Positions 34,621-44,158 are shown, counted from the first letter of the stretch. The stretch: 64,000 nt of DNA from Mucilaginibacter terrae (GCF_031951985.1 NZ_JAVLVU010000001.1:1736001-1800000), one strand, 5' to 3'. The notes: generated by a model not told the origin, from the sequence alone. A program made the numbers and translations.

Positions 34621-37158
34621 ATGATCATGACTCATAAAGCCCTTAAGATATATACGGCATTCATTTGCGCTGTGCTCCTGCTGAACATAGGTCAGGCATT
34701 TGCGCAAAAAGCACCTTCGAAAGCTGGCAGTACTACCATGCCGAAGGACTCGATCAAAGAAAAAAGCCTGGCAACAGCCGTTGCCACGGCAAAACCGGTT
34801 TCTCCAAAACCTTTCAAAGATGTTATTCCGGCGACGGCGAAGACAATGCACGGATTTTTTAAAGTGCACCTGGTAGCCGATAAGTATTTTTTAGAGATCC
34901 CAGACACCTTGTTAAAAAGGGACATACTTATCGTAAACCGGCAGGATCAGGCTCCGGCCGGGTTTCGTCTGCCCTTCGGATTATCAAGCTTTGCGGGAGA
35001 TCAAATGGGTGAATCTGTCATCCAGATAGAAAAAATTCCGGGCGAGAAACTGGCGATCAAATCAATTCTCTTCAAGGAAAGGGCTTTGGATACCACTGAA
35101 AATGGTCTGGGCAAATTGCTGGTCAAAAGTAATGTTCAATCCATACAGGGAACGTTCGCCATCAAAGCGTTTAACTTTGAACGCCATAGCAGCATCATTG
35201 AGGTTACCGATTTTATTAATGGCGACAATGCCATCTTTAGCATCAATGACCCACTTCCAAAAAGCTTCCTGGGCAGTCTCATTGCAGATCGTTCTTTCAT
35301 TGAAGATATAAAGGCCTTTCCGGACAACATCGAGATCAAAACCGTCAAAACATTTAACCTCAAGCCGACTGGCCAAATACCCGGTAAACCCGTAACCTTC
35401 CAATTGAATAGCTCTGTCATCCTGTTACCGAAAAATCCCATGCGGCCCAGGGTGGCAGATCCCCGTGTCGGGTTTTTCTCGAACGTCTATGACGATTTTG
35501 ATGCGAATATGTATGGTGTCTCTACAAAGGCATTCATATGGCGATGGAGGTTAGAGCCTAAGCCTGCAGACCTGGACCGGTATCGTAAGGGCGAACTGGT
35601 CGAACCACAAAAGCCGATCGTCATTTACATCGATCCCTTAACCCCTAAAAAATGGGTTCCCTACCTAAAGCAAGGTATTGAAGATTGGCAGGTGGCCTTT
35701 GAAAAAGCAGGTTTCAAAAACGCCATTATCGCAAAAGACGCGCCGCTGAATGACTCGACCTGGAGCATCGATGATGCCCGTCATTCGGTTTTGGTTTACA
35801 AACCCTCTGCCGTGTTCAATGCGATGGGCCCCAGCATTAAAGATCCACGAAGCGGCGAAATTTTGGAAACGCATATCAACTGGCATCATAGCGTGATGAC
35901 CTTGCTGCAAAGCTGGTATACAATACAGGCAGGTGCCATTGATCCACGGGTAAGGAGACCGGACCTTGACGAACATTTAATGGGGGAACTGGTGAGATTC
36001 GTTTCCTCGCATGAGGTTGGTCATACTTTGGGTCTCATGCACAACTTCGGCGCTTCTTCAACCGTTCCGGTTGCGAACCTCCGTAATAAAGCATGGGTAG
36101 AAGCGCATGGACATACGCCATCGATCATGGATTATGCCCGCTTCAATTATGTTGCCCAGCCGGAAGATCAAATCAGTGAAAAAGGCATTTACCCGCGCAT
36201 CGGTGATTACGACAAGTGGGCTATAGAATGGGGATACAAATATTTTCCTGATATTTCCAATGCTACTGAGGAGCATAAGATCCTCAATGATTTGGTCGTT
36301 GACAAATTAAAATCCGGAAAGCAATATTTCTACGGCAGCCAGGTTGATCCGCTGACCAACGACCTGTCCTATTCACAGAATTTCGACCCCAGGGATCAAA
36401 CGGAAGACCTGGGTGACGATGCCATGCTGGCGGGTTCCTACGGTATAAAGAATTTGAAACGCATCAAACCTCATCTTGTCGAGTGGATGCGCAAACCCGC
36501 AGAGAACTATGACAGGGCTTCCTTAATGTATAAGGAGCTAATCTCGCAGTTTCAGCGTTACATGGGGCATGTTTTAAAGAACATAGGCGGTATTTACACA
36601 ACCCCTGTTACGGCAGACCAGCCTGGACCCGCCTTCACCGTCGTTCCAAAAGCCATACAAAAGCGGGCGATGCAATTTTTGAATGAGCAACTTTTTAAAA
36701 CCCCGGACTGGCTGATAGACGGGAAACTTTATAGTGTGTCCAAATGTGACTTTAGCATGGTCACTAAAGTGCAGGAACAAATTTTAGCCGTCCTGTTGAA
36801 CCCTCAAAGACTGTCCTTGCTCAACAGTGAGGAAAAGAATTTCCCCGGCCAGGCTTATACGGTCGATGCGCTGCTGACTGACCTGGGTAACGGAATATTT
36901 GCGGAAATTCCTGCCCGCAAAAGCATAACGGTTTACAGGCGGGACCTGCAAAAGGCCTACGTTCAGCTGCTCACATTATACGTCAGCAAGAATACCGGTG
37001 ATGATACCGATGTATCTTCGCTACTCAAAGCGCATTTGAAAAAACTTGCATCAGTTACAAAAACAGCGATCGGGCGTTCGCCTGACCGAATGACGAAATA
37101 TCACCTGGCAGATATTGCCGGGCGTCTGGAGAATGCCTTGAAGCCCTCCGGTAAGTAA
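34621..37158 (+). CDS. Zinc-dependent metalloprotease (DUF5117/DUF5118 type)
   Basis: 845 residues from ATG at 34621 (MIMTHKALKIYTAFICAVLLL, a signal peptide to about residue 28); the frame is open back into susD but that part is not plausible. Zinc site HEVGHTLGLMH at residues 464-474 (His464, Glu465, His468) is the extended HExxHxxGxxH metzincin-type motif. The region before it ('YIDPLTPKKWVPYLKQGIEDWQVAFEKAGFKNAI') and after ('SIMDYARFNYVAQPEDQI') match this Bacteroidota family. The 97-bp gap after susD suggests co-expression. It would degrade protein to peptides for import by the SusCD pair. Confidence 0.93.
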   Translation: MIMTHKALKIYTAFICAVLLLNIGQAFAQKAPSKAGSTTMPKDSIKEKSLATAVATAKPVSPKPFKDVIPATAKTMHGFFKVHLVADKYFLEIPDTLLKRDILIVNRQDQAPAGFRLPFGLSSFAGDQMGESVIQIEKIPGEKLAIKSILFKERALDTTENGLGKLLVKSNVQSIQGTFAIKAFNFERHSSIIEVTDFINGDNAIFSINDPLPKSFLGSLIADRSFIEDIKAFPDNIEIKTVKTFNLKPTGQIPGKPVTFQLNSSVILLPKNPMRPRVADPRVGFFSNVYDDFDANMYGVSTKAFIWRWRLEPKPADLDRYRKGELVEPQKPIVIYIDPLTPKKWVPYLKQGIEDWQVAFEKAGFKNAIIAKDAPLNDSTWSIDDARHSVLVYKPSAVFNAMGPSIKDPRSGEILETHINWHHSVMTLLQSWYTIQAGAIDPRVRRPDLDEHLMGELVRFVSSHEVGHTLGLMHNFGASSTVPVANLRNKAWVEAHGHTPSIMDYARFNYVAQPEDQISEKGIYPRIGDYDKWAIEWGYKYFPDISNATEEHKILNDLVVDKLKSGKQYFYGSQVDPLTNDLSYSQNFDPRDQTEDLGDDAMLAGSYGIKNLKRIKPHLVEWMRKPAENYDRASLMYKELISQFQRYMGHVLKNIGGIYTTPVTADQPGPAFTVVPKAIQKRAMQFLNEQLFKTPDWLIDGKLYSVSKCDFSMVTKVQEQILAVLLNPQRLSLLNSEEKNFPGQAYTVDALLTDLGNGIFAEIPARKSITVYRRDLQKAYVQLLTLYVSKNTGDDTDVSSLLKAHLKKLASVTKTAIGRSPDRMTKYHLADIAGRLENALKPSGK

Positions 37159-37183
37159 TGGTTAATAGTTAGTGATCGATAAG

Positions 37184-37210
37184 ACGCCGTGCCGAAAGGC
37201 CGGCGTTTTT
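37184..37210 (+). terminator. Rho-independent terminator after the metalloprotease
   Basis: Stem ACGCCG/CGGCGT plus GCC/GGC with one bulged T, a GAAA tetraloop, then T5. It ends the SusCD-protease transcript 25 bp after the stop. Confidence 0.85.
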
Positions 37211-37331
37211 AATGGCGAAAAAATCATTCGACGGTCGAAGGATCCGGAGCGTTGGTCAGAAACGTTTTCGGCGTACCAAAGATTGGAAGATACTATTCAG
37301 TCAATTATCCTTCTACGTTCGCTTGTTAAAG

Positions 37332-37370
37332 TGACAGAAAGAACAAAGCAAAATTGACCATTTAAACAAA
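37332..37370 (+). promoter_or_regulatory. Tandem TGAC-box operator, copy 2 (AraC gene)
   Basis: TGAC-N6-AACAAA, spacer GCAAAAT, TGAC-N6-AACAAA, half-sites 23 bp apart, same strand as the AraC gene and ending 80 bp before its ATG. Matches the elements at 22227 and 47003 in gene orientation. Confidence 0.75.
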
Positions 37371-37450
37371 GCAAAGCGACTCACAAATGTCTAACTTAGT
37401 AATCAATTTGCGTTCAATACCTGTACCGGCTATATATTGAGAATTAAAAA

Positions 37451-38269
37451 ATGGCAATTCAAAAACCCTTTCCGTTTGCGCAGATGATCTGGACCGTCGT
37501 TGAGGACAAGTTCTTTAAAGATGAGATCATCCTGGAATTTCATTCCTTTGTACGCATCATTTCCGGCGAAATGAAGGTGGTTCAGGCAGACCGGTCTTAC
37601 ATCTTCGGCCCGGGAAGTACGCTTCTTTTCCCCCGCAACCAGCTATCGGCAGTGATCAAGCAACCCAAAGATGGCGAGCCATATAAAGCTGTGGTGCTTG
37701 GTTTGACATTGGAGCGCCTGAAAACATTCTACGCCAAGCACAAGCCCGTATTCTGTGCTGCTGCCAATCATCAGGTGAGGATATTTGACGGCCACCCGCT
37801 GCTGGAAAGCTTTTTTGCCTCATTGATGCCTTATTTTGACCTGGAGCAAAAACTTCCGGAGAGTGTGTCGTCGCTTAAAGTAGAGGAAGCCATCGCTATC
37901 CTTCGCTTTATCGACCCTGGCACAGATAACCTTTTGGCTGACTTTTCAGAACCTGGAAAAATCAATCTGGCGGAGTTTATGAACAAGCATTACATGTTCA
38001 ATATGCCAATGGAGAAATTCGGCTATCTGACAGGACGCAGTTTATCCACTTTCAGCCGTGATTTCAAGAAATCTTTCCGGATCACGCCTCAAAAATGGCT
38101 TACCCGGAAGCGGCTGGAATTAGCCCATTATCAGATCGCGGAAAAGCACAGGAAAGCTGTTGACGTGTATCTGGAAACCGGCTTTGAAAACCTTTCCCAT
38201 TTTTCTTATGCATTTAAAAAGCATTTTGGTTACGCCCCGACCGAATTGCCAGGGAGACACGCGGTATAA
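37451..38269 (+). CDS. AraC family transcriptional regulator
   Basis: 272 residues. N-terminal cupin-like sensing domain (about 1-150, 'FHSFVRIISGEMKVVQADRSYIFGPGSTLLFPRNQLSAV') and C-terminal AraC domain: first HTH 'MEKFGYLTGRSLSTFSRDFKKSFRITPQKWLTRKRLELAH', second 'KAVDVYLETGFENLSHFSYAFKKHFGYAP'. It is the intact paralog of the frameshifted gene at 20394-21183. Its promoter carries the tandem TGAC box also found at two other loci; with the paralog broken, it is the best candidate for reading all three. Next gene in the same direction is the GH92 glycosidase, 127 bp on. Confidence 0.95.
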   Translation: MAIQKPFPFAQMIWTVVEDKFFKDEIILEFHSFVRIISGEMKVVQADRSYIFGPGSTLLFPRNQLSAVIKQPKDGEPYKAVVLGLTLERLKTFYAKHKPVFCAAANHQVRIFDGHPLLESFFASLMPYFDLEQKLPESVSSLKVEEAIAILRFIDPGTDNLLADFSEPGKINLAEFMNKHYMFNMPMEKFGYLTGRSLSTFSRDFKKSFRITPQKWLTRKRLELAHYQIAEKHRKAVDVYLETGFENLSHFSYAFKKHFGYAPTELPGRHAV

Positions 38270-38396
38270 ACATTTATCATGACAGCAATATTGAGCCATT
38301 CCCCGCAGCCCCGATAGACAAGGAAATTTAGGTCGTCGACCTAACTTCACAATGTTCAAATTTTGGTCCTTTAGCTAACCATCACAACGATCTGCT

Positions 38397-41300
38397 ATGA
38401 AATATCTTCCTTTTTTAGTTTCCGCCATGCTGAGCCTTGTATTTTCAATTGCGCAAGCGCAAAATACCGTTTGGAAAATTGGCGAAGCTGATGATAGCAG
38501 TGCCGGTCTGGCCCTGGCACCCAATAAATACGCTCATTTTCTGGATCATGATTTTGGTTGGGAAGACAGGTATTTCCTGATAGGCTATTCAAACCCGGCT
38601 ACCGACTGGCCCTATGCCCTGCCCGGCCCTAAAGATGGCTGGGGCGGAACAGGACCAACATCGGGCGTACGGTCTAACTCACTTAACATACTTTTCGGGT
38701 TAGAAAATGCGCCTGTTAAGGGCAAATATAGTTTTGAGATTTCTTTTGCAGGGATACACAGCAAGTTTCCGCCTTTGCTGAAGGTGCTTATCAACGGAAG
38801 ATCATATAAATATCGTTTGCCTAAACGCTACAATGATAAGGCCATAGAAGGTGATACCACCGGGTACGTTACATTCACCTATGCTATACCTTTTACCGAT
38901 AGCCTGCTAAAAAAAGGCGGCAACGAAATTCAGCTGACCACGCTTGATGGTTCGTGGTTGATGTTTGACCAGGTAAGGCTGCAAGGCCCCGTTGGTGTAA
39001 AACTCATCAAACCAAAGGATTTTTTTGTGCGCGAAGTAAAAGTGGCTGCCTATGAAATGGTTAATAACGGCAAACGCTACCAACCGCTGCTTGTTGATGT
39101 GCAGCACCTTACAGGCAAACCCAAACTTACGGTCAAGCTTGATGGCAAACAGCTATTTGCGCAACAACTTGATTCGGCACGTTACCAGTTCGAAGTACTT
39201 ATGCCTGCTGTTAGCAGCGCAAAAACAAGCAAATATGAGATACTTAAAAACGGGGTGGTGATACAAACCGGAAGCGTACAACGTTCGCCGAAGGCCTTGT
39301 TTACTTATGCCGATTATGCCAACACCACTATGGGAACAGGCCATTCGCGTTGGATGATAGCGCCGGGGCCGTGGATGCCCTTTAGTATGGTAAAGATCAG
39401 TCCGGACAACCAGAATTCGGGCTGGTCGGCCGGGTACGACCCGATACATGAGAGTATTGGCACCTTCAGCCATATACACGAGTGGACAATGGCCGCGCTG
39501 GGCACCTTCCCTACCAGCGGGACTTTAAAAACCCGTATTGGCGATGAAAGCGACAAGGGTGATGGCTACCGTTCTAAAATTGATAAATCAACCGAAAAAG
39601 CACCCGTTGGCTATTATTCGGTTTTATTAACTGATCATAATATTAAAGCCGAATTAACTGCCACTACCAGGTGCAGCTTTCAGCGATATACTTATCCCAA
39701 AGGTATTCAGCAGCGCGTAATGGTGGATTTGAAAGTGCCGGCTGAATACGATTATCAGCTGAAAAATGTCTCCCTTAAACAAACTGCCGACAACCGTTTA
39801 GAAGGCTACAGCGAGCAATTTAGCAAGGATGTCTGGTCGGGCATAAACCAGGAATACACTGTGCACTTTGTGATGGAGTTTAACCGTCCTATTAAACAGT
39901 TCGGCACTTGGGTAAATGATGATATCTCCGAAAAAAGTATTGATGCCATAGCAAGCCCGAAGTTTGCCGGCGCTTTTGTGGAATTTGATGAAAGCAAAGG
40001 CACTGTAGTGCAGGTACGCACCGGAATATCCTTAGTAAGCATTGAAAACGCCGCTAAAAATTTGAACGAAGAAGTAACCGTTCCCTTCGGCTGGAGTTTC
40101 GACAAAGTACATAATGCCCATCGCGATGCCTGGAACAAGCTGTTTGCCCGTTTACAGGTAAACACTAACGATTACCGTGAAAAGATGCGCTTTTACACCA
40201 ACATGTACCGTGCGCTCGCCAGTCGTAATACCTGGAGCGATATTGACGGCCGCTGGGTTGACGCATCGAAAAAAGTGCAGCAGTTTACCGATAAAACTTC
40301 AGTTGCTTTGGGTTGCGATGCTTTTTGGAATACCTTTTGGAACCTGAACCAGTTTTGGAACATGGTTACGCCCGAATGGTCGTCAAAATGGGTAAAATCA
40401 CAACTGGCCATGTATGATGCCGACGGCTGGCTGGCCAAAGGCCCGGCGGGTATGAATTACATCCCGGTAATGGTTGCCGAGCATGAGATACCATTAATTG
40501 TTGGGGCCTACCAGATGGGCATACGCGATTTTGATGCCGAAAAAGCATTTGCCGCCGCCTATAAAATGCAAACAACACCGGCACAACGCGTTGGCAAAGC
40601 GGGCCATGCCGGTAACGACGACCTGGTAACCTACCTTGAACATAAATATGTGCCCTATGATAAGGGACGCTTTTCAAACAGTTTGGAATACAGTTTTGAC
40701 GACTGGACGGTATCGCAATTTGCTAAGGCACTGGGCAAACAGAAAGAGTTTGAACAGTTTAAAGAACGCGGCAACTACTGGCGCAATGTTATTGATAAAG
40801 AAACAGGGTATGCACGTTTGAAAAAATCAGACGGTAGCTGGATGCCGGGGTTCGATCCGTTCAAATCGGGCGCTAACGAGCATTATGTTGAGGGTAATGC
40901 CTGGCAGCTAACTTATTTTGTACCGCAGGATGTACCGGCACTGGCCAATACAATTGGGGTTGACAAGTTTACCGAACGCCTGTCGTGGGGATTTACAGAG
41001 AGTGATAAACTACGCTTCAACGCCCCCGGCGACCAGTATTGGGATTACCCGGTTATACAGGGCAACCAGCAGTCTATGCATTTCGCATTTCTGTTTAACT
41101 GGATGAAAAAACCATGGCTAACCCAGCGCTGGAGCCGCACCATTGTCGATCGATTTTATGGTTACGGCGCGTCAAACGCTTACCTGGGTGATGAAGACCA
41201 GGGACAAATGAGCGCCTGGTTTATAATGAATGCAATAGGACTTTTCCAGACCGATGGAGGCACCCATACGCAACCCATATATGAAATTGGCAGCCCTATT

Positions 41301-41540
41301 TTCTCAAAAATAACTATTGGTCTGGGCAGGCAATATGGTCGCGGAAAAAGCTTTACCATTGTAGCCAAAAACGCATCGAGAACCAATAAATATGTGCAGC
41401 AGGCGGTGCTGAACGGCAAGCTATTGAATAACTTCTGGTTCCCGGCACAGGAATTATTGAAAGGCGGCGAACTGGTGTTAACCATGGGTGATAAACCAAA
41501 TACGAATTGGGGGGTGGGTGCTTTGCCGAAACGTGATTAA
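38397..41540 (+). CDS. GH92-family alpha-mannosidase-like glycoside hydrolase with N-terminal beta-sandwich domain
   Basis: 1047 residues. Signal peptide to about 21 (SIAQAQ). Residues about 25-205 ('WKIGEADDSSAGLALAP...LMFDQVRLQGP') resemble the rhamnogalacturonate-lyase-type beta-sandwich domain; the GH92 body follows. HYVEGNAWQ places the likely general acid at E832, and GDEDQGQMSAW gives D932/D934 as the base/Ca region, both typical of GH92. The usual GNEP-type motif reads GNQQSMH here, so subsite specificity may differ. GH92 enzymes are calcium-dependent exo-alpha-mannosidases on N-glycans or mannan. Codon use looks more AT-leaning than the neighbouring ICE genes, suggesting separate acquisition. 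Confidence 0.9.
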   Translation: MKYLPFLVSAMLSLVFSIAQAQNTVWKIGEADDSSAGLALAPNKYAHFLDHDFGWEDRYFLIGYSNPATDWPYALPGPKDGWGGTGPTSGVRSNSLNILFGLENAPVKGKYSFEISFAGIHSKFPPLLKVLINGRSYKYRLPKRYNDKAIEGDTTGYVTFTYAIPFTDSLLKKGGNEIQLTTLDGSWLMFDQVRLQGPVGVKLIKPKDFFVREVKVAAYEMVNNGKRYQPLLVDVQHLTGKPKLTVKLDGKQLFAQQLDSARYQFEVLMPAVSSAKTSKYEILKNGVVIQTGSVQRSPKALFTYADYANTTMGTGHSRWMIAPGPWMPFSMVKISPDNQNSGWSAGYDPIHESIGTFSHIHEWTMAALGTFPTSGTLKTRIGDESDKGDGYRSKIDKSTEKAPVGYYSVLLTDHNIKAELTATTRCSFQRYTYPKGIQQRVMVDLKVPAEYDYQLKNVSLKQTADNRLEGYSEQFSKDVWSGINQEYTVHFVMEFNRPIKQFGTWVNDDISEKSIDAIASPKFAGAFVEFDESKGTVVQVRTGISLVSIENAAKNLNEEVTVPFGWSFDKVHNAHRDAWNKLFARLQVNTNDYREKMRFYTNMYRALASRNTWSDIDGRWVDASKKVQQFTDKTSVALGCDAFWNTFWNLNQFWNMVTPEWSSKWVKSQLAMYDADGWLAKGPAGMNYIPVMVAEHEIPLIVGAYQMGIRDFDAEKAFAAAYKMQTTPAQRVGKAGHAGNDDLVTYLEHKYVPYDKGRFSNSLEYSFDDWTVSQFAKALGKQKEFEQFKERGNYWRNVIDKETGYARLKKSDGSWMPGFDPFKSGANEHYVEGNAWQLTYFVPQDVPALANTIGVDKFTERLSWGFTESDKLRFNAPGDQYWDYPVIQGNQQSMHFAFLFNWMKKPWLTQRWSRTIVDRFYGYGASNAYLGDEDQGQMSAWFIMNAIGLFQTDGGTHTQPIYEIGSPIFSKITIGLGRQYGRGKSFTIVAKNASRTNKYVQQAVLNGKLLNNFWFPAQELLKGGELVLTMGDKPNTNWGVGALPKRD

Positions 41541-41871
41541 TTTTAAGGTTTAGATTTTCGTTATCAGACAACTGCATCATAAACCAACTTAGGCTTGATG
41601 ACGTCCTGAAAATGCGCCCTTAGACCGTGCCTAGGAATGGAAGTTTTATATGGCTAAAAAGCACGACCGGCGATTATAAATAGTTCCGATTAACGTTCCA
41701 AAAGGCTAAGGATTGATCGAAATGACATTCAGGACATATTTAGATACCTTCGCAAATGGAATATCAGCACAGATCTGGCTATTAAATAGACAAATAAGGG
41801 GATGTTTTAGTAGTTACCTAGCCGCTAGTTTTGGTCTGCTAACACGAAGTTGAACAACGCTTAAAATCCTT
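41541..41871. other. Intergenic region without recognised gene
   Basis: About 330 bp between the GH92 and cytochrome genes. AT-rich, stop codons in all frames I could follow, no strong hairpin or repeat. It presumably contains the promoter for the cytochrome c gene at 41872. Confidence 0.5.
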
Positions 41872-42462
41872 ATGAAAAAAGTCTTTTATTTGTCCATAGT
41901 TGCTTTGATCGTACCTGCAACCCTCCTATTCTCCTGCGGTGAACCTGCAAAGGGCAACAAGTCAGGTGTCGCAGTTTTGCAGAAGAACAGCCTTGTGGAC
42001 CGGGGCAAATATCTGGTTACTACGATCGGGTGCAACGACTGCCACTCTCCAAAGAGCCTCGGGCCGAACGGCCCGGAGATTATTACCAACAGGATGCTGT
42101 CAGGCTACCCGGATATCCGTCCCTTACCAAAATTCCCGGAGGATGTTTTGAAAAAGGGACTTGTGGTGATGAGTGGGGACTTGACTGCGGCGGCAGGTCC
42201 ATGGGGTACATCCTTTGCAGCCAATTTAACCCCTGATGATACCGGAATTGGTAATTGGACAGAAGCTCAATTTAAAAATGCGCTTACTCATGGTAAATTT
42301 AAGGGTTTGGACGGGAGTCGCACGCTTATGCCGCCGATGCCGTGGCAGAACTACACCCACATGAACGATGGTGATATCAAAGCGATATTTGCTTACTTAA
42401 AGTCCATTCCGGCAGTCAAAAACATTGTGCCTCCATACCGCCCAGCAAAACGCTCATCATAA
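41872..42462 (+). CDS. Membrane-anchored monoheme cytochrome c
   Basis: 196 residues. Lipoprotein signal with lipobox 'TLLFSCGEPAKG' (Cys near 22). One heme-binding CxxCH (CNDCH, near residues 54-58) and a distal 'LMPPMPWQNYTHMND' segment with candidate Met ligands. 'RGKYLVTTIGCNDCHSPK' and 'DGDIKAIFAYLKSIP' are typical of class I cytochromes that accompany dehydrogenases. It would carry electrons at the periplasmic side of a membrane. No partner dehydrogenase is adjacent, so its donor is unknown. Confidence 0.9.
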   Translation: MKKVFYLSIVALIVPATLLFSCGEPAKGNKSGVAVLQKNSLVDRGKYLVTTIGCNDCHSPKSLGPNGPEIITNRMLSGYPDIRPLPKFPEDVLKKGLVVMSGDLTAAAGPWGTSFAANLTPDDTGIGNWTEAQFKNALTHGKFKGLDGSRTLMPPMPWQNYTHMNDGDIKAIFAYLKSIPAVKNIVPPYRPAKRSS

Positions 42463-42490
42463 ATAAGCAATTGAGCAGTGCTATGATACA

Positions 42491-42524
42491 AACCAAAAGC
42501 CGCTCTAATTTGCGGCTTTTGGTT
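42491..42524. terminator. Bidirectional terminator between convergent genes
   Basis: Perfect 13-bp arms (AACCAAAAGCCGC / GCGGCTTTTGGTT), 8-nt loop, A-rich left and T-rich right flanks. It serves the cytochrome gene and the convergent ene-reductase gene. Confidence 0.9.
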
Positions 42525-42535
42525 TTGCAGTCACA

Positions 42536-43648
42536 TCAGGTGGCCGGGTTGACACTATAGGCCGGATAATCTGCAAACCCATTTGCCCCTCCTGAATAAA
42601 ACGTATTGGTATCAGGGGCAGACAATGGCCAATGGTTTCTGATCCGCTCGACCAGGTCTGGATTGGCAATAAAGTCCGTAGCGAAAGATACGAGGTCGCA
42701 TTTTCCCTGTTCGATCATTATCTCGGCACTGTCTGCGTTTAATCCAAGATTCGCCATTATCGTTCCGGTATACTTGCTGCGAAACCACCCGTAGAAGTTT
42801 TCGTGCCAAGCCGAAACCGCTGTGTTTTCAAGTGAAACCCGTGGCCCCACAAGTTCAATAAATGCCAGACCATAGTTGGTAAGTTTTTGAAGTATAAACT
42901 CGAATGTGTCAACGGTATCATCATCCGGCCCAATGATACCATGATTAAAAGCTGCGGGTGTGAATTTTATACCAACTGTGTTTGGTGGGAATACTTCGTT
43001 AAGGGCGTCCAGTATCTCGAATAAAATGCGGCACCTGTTCGCTACGCTTCCTCCATATTCATCGGTTCGAATATTGGTCGCAGCGCTTAAGAACTGCGGT
43101 ATCAATGTAAAAAGTTGCGCGTGCAACTCAATACCATCAAAACCCGCTTGTTTGGCATTTAGCGCGGCCTGTCTGAATTGGCCGACTGTAGCTTTAATCG
43201 CATCGATCGTATAGGCCCTGGGTTTAAGTGTCGGGGTAAACCCTGTTGGAATATAAACATTTTCCATTGGGTTGACCGCGGAAGGGCCAAATGGCAAATC
43301 ACCGTTAAGGTAATAGGGATGCGATACAGCGCCGGAATGCACAAGCTGTACAAAGATCTTGCCGCCGCTGTCATGTACCCTTTCGGTCACTTGCTTCCAG
43401 CCCTCGACCTGTCCGGCAGTATAAATCCCAGGTATATTAAGATACCCAACGGCCTGTTGACTAACCCAAACGCTTTCCGTCAATATTAGCCCTGCACTTG
43501 CCCGTTGTCCATAATACTCGGCATGTAGCGGCGTAGGTGCCATGGCCTCGTTTGTTGCTCGCGCGCGGGTCATCGAAGCCATTACAATCCTGTTCGCCAG
43601 TTGGACGCTCCCTAAATTGTATCCCGTGAATAAATGATTATGTTCCAT
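42536..43648 (-). CDS. Old yellow enzyme family ene-reductase (NemA-like)
   Basis: 370 residues. FMN-dependent TIM barrel: 'LANRIVMASMTRARATNEAMAPTPLHAEYYGQRASAGLILTE' at the N-terminus, 'FVQLVHSGAVSHP' (phosphate/substrate His region), 'FRQAALNAKQAGFDGIELHAQLFTLIPQFLSAATNIRTDEYGGSVANRCRILFEI' and 'DLVSFATDFIANPDLVERI'. The usual H-GAN/H-GAH pair is HAQ, so the ligand-contact residue after the His differs. It reduces activated C=C bonds or nitro compounds using NAD(P)H. Divergent from an HxlR-type regulator, a common arrangement for electrophile-inducible reductases. Confidence 0.94.
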   Translation of the reverse strand: MEHNHLFTGYNLGSVQLANRIVMASMTRARATNEAMAPTPLHAEYYGQRASAGLILTESVWVSQQAVGYLNIPGIYTAGQVEGWKQVTERVHDSGGKIFVQLVHSGAVSHPYYLNGDLPFGPSAVNPMENVYIPTGFTPTLKPRAYTIDAIKATVGQFRQAALNAKQAGFDGIELHAQLFTLIPQFLSAATNIRTDEYGGSVANRCRILFEILDALNEVFPPNTVGIKFTPAAFNHGIIGPDDDTVDTFEFILQKLTNYGLAFIELVGPRVSLENTAVSAWHENFYGWFRSKYTGTIMANLGLNADSAEIMIEQGKCDLVSFATDFIANPDLVERIRNHWPLSAPDTNTFYSGGANGFADYPAYSVNPAT

Positions 43649-43712
43649 TTCTTTTTAGGGCAAATCTCAAAGGAAACAGAACAGCCTGCAATAAGGGACA
43701 ATGCAATCCTTT

Positions 43713-43763
43713 GGGGAAAATATTTTCCCCTGTGGTATGGAATTGTTCCTATACCTATTTTTG
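43713..43763. promoter_or_regulatory. Palindromic operator and -7 box between ene-reductase and HxlR genes
   Basis: GGGGAAAATATTTTCCCC at 43713-43730 is a perfect 18-bp palindrome centred in the 135-bp divergent gap. A TANNTTTG box (TATTTTTG, 43756-43763) lies 20 bp before the HxlR ATG. The palindrome is the likely binding site of the HxlR dimer; no clear -33 element was seen. Confidence 0.55.
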
Positions 43764-43783
43764 TATCTCAAAATCTATCGCTC

Positions 43784-44158
43784 ATGTATGAAAAGAAGAT
43801 CCCCTTACCACTGGAGTGTGGTCTCACCATGACCAAAGAGATTTTAGGTGGTAAATGGAAACCTAATTTACTCCTTGCTATTTCTTTGGGAATCAAGCGG
43901 CCAAGCGATCTGCAAAGAGCGATCCCACACTCAACTAAGCGGGTTTTGAATCTTCAGCTGAAAGAACTGGAAGAGTTCAGGGTCATCACCAAACAGATTT
44001 ACCACCAGTTGCCGCCAAAAGTGGAGTACTTTCTTACAGATATTGGTGAATCACTACTACCCATACTGAAATCGATGGATGACTGGGGAAACCGAAACAG
44101 GGCAGTTATTGAGGCAGTTATCATCAATCGGAATGCTGCTGAGACGGAAGAACATTAA
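43784..44158 (+). CDS. HxlR family transcriptional regulator
   Basis: 124 residues from ATG at 43784 (MYEKKIPLPLECGLTMTKEILGGKWKPNLLLAI); the frame is open further upstream, but that overlaps the divergent promoter. HxlR core: a Cys at residue 12 (redox- or electrophile-sensitive in several HxlR/DUF24 proteins), 'ILGGKWKPNLLLAISLGIKRPSDLQRAIPHSTKRVLNLQLKELEEFRVITKQIYHQLPPKVEYFLTDIG', i.e. winged helix plus wing. Probably represses the ene-reductase divergently encoded next to it and responds to the same reactive compounds. Confidence 0.93.
   Translation: MYEKKIPLPLECGLTMTKEILGGKWKPNLLLAISLGIKRPSDLQRAIPHSTKRVLNLQLKELEEFRVITKQIYHQLPPKVEYFLTDIGESLLPILKSMDDWGNRNRAVIEAVIINRNAAETEEH

Noticed and set aside
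37172..37357. 61-codon frame downstream of the metalloprotease
   Set aside because: It runs through the terminator hairpin and into the TGAC-box operator, so it is non-coding.
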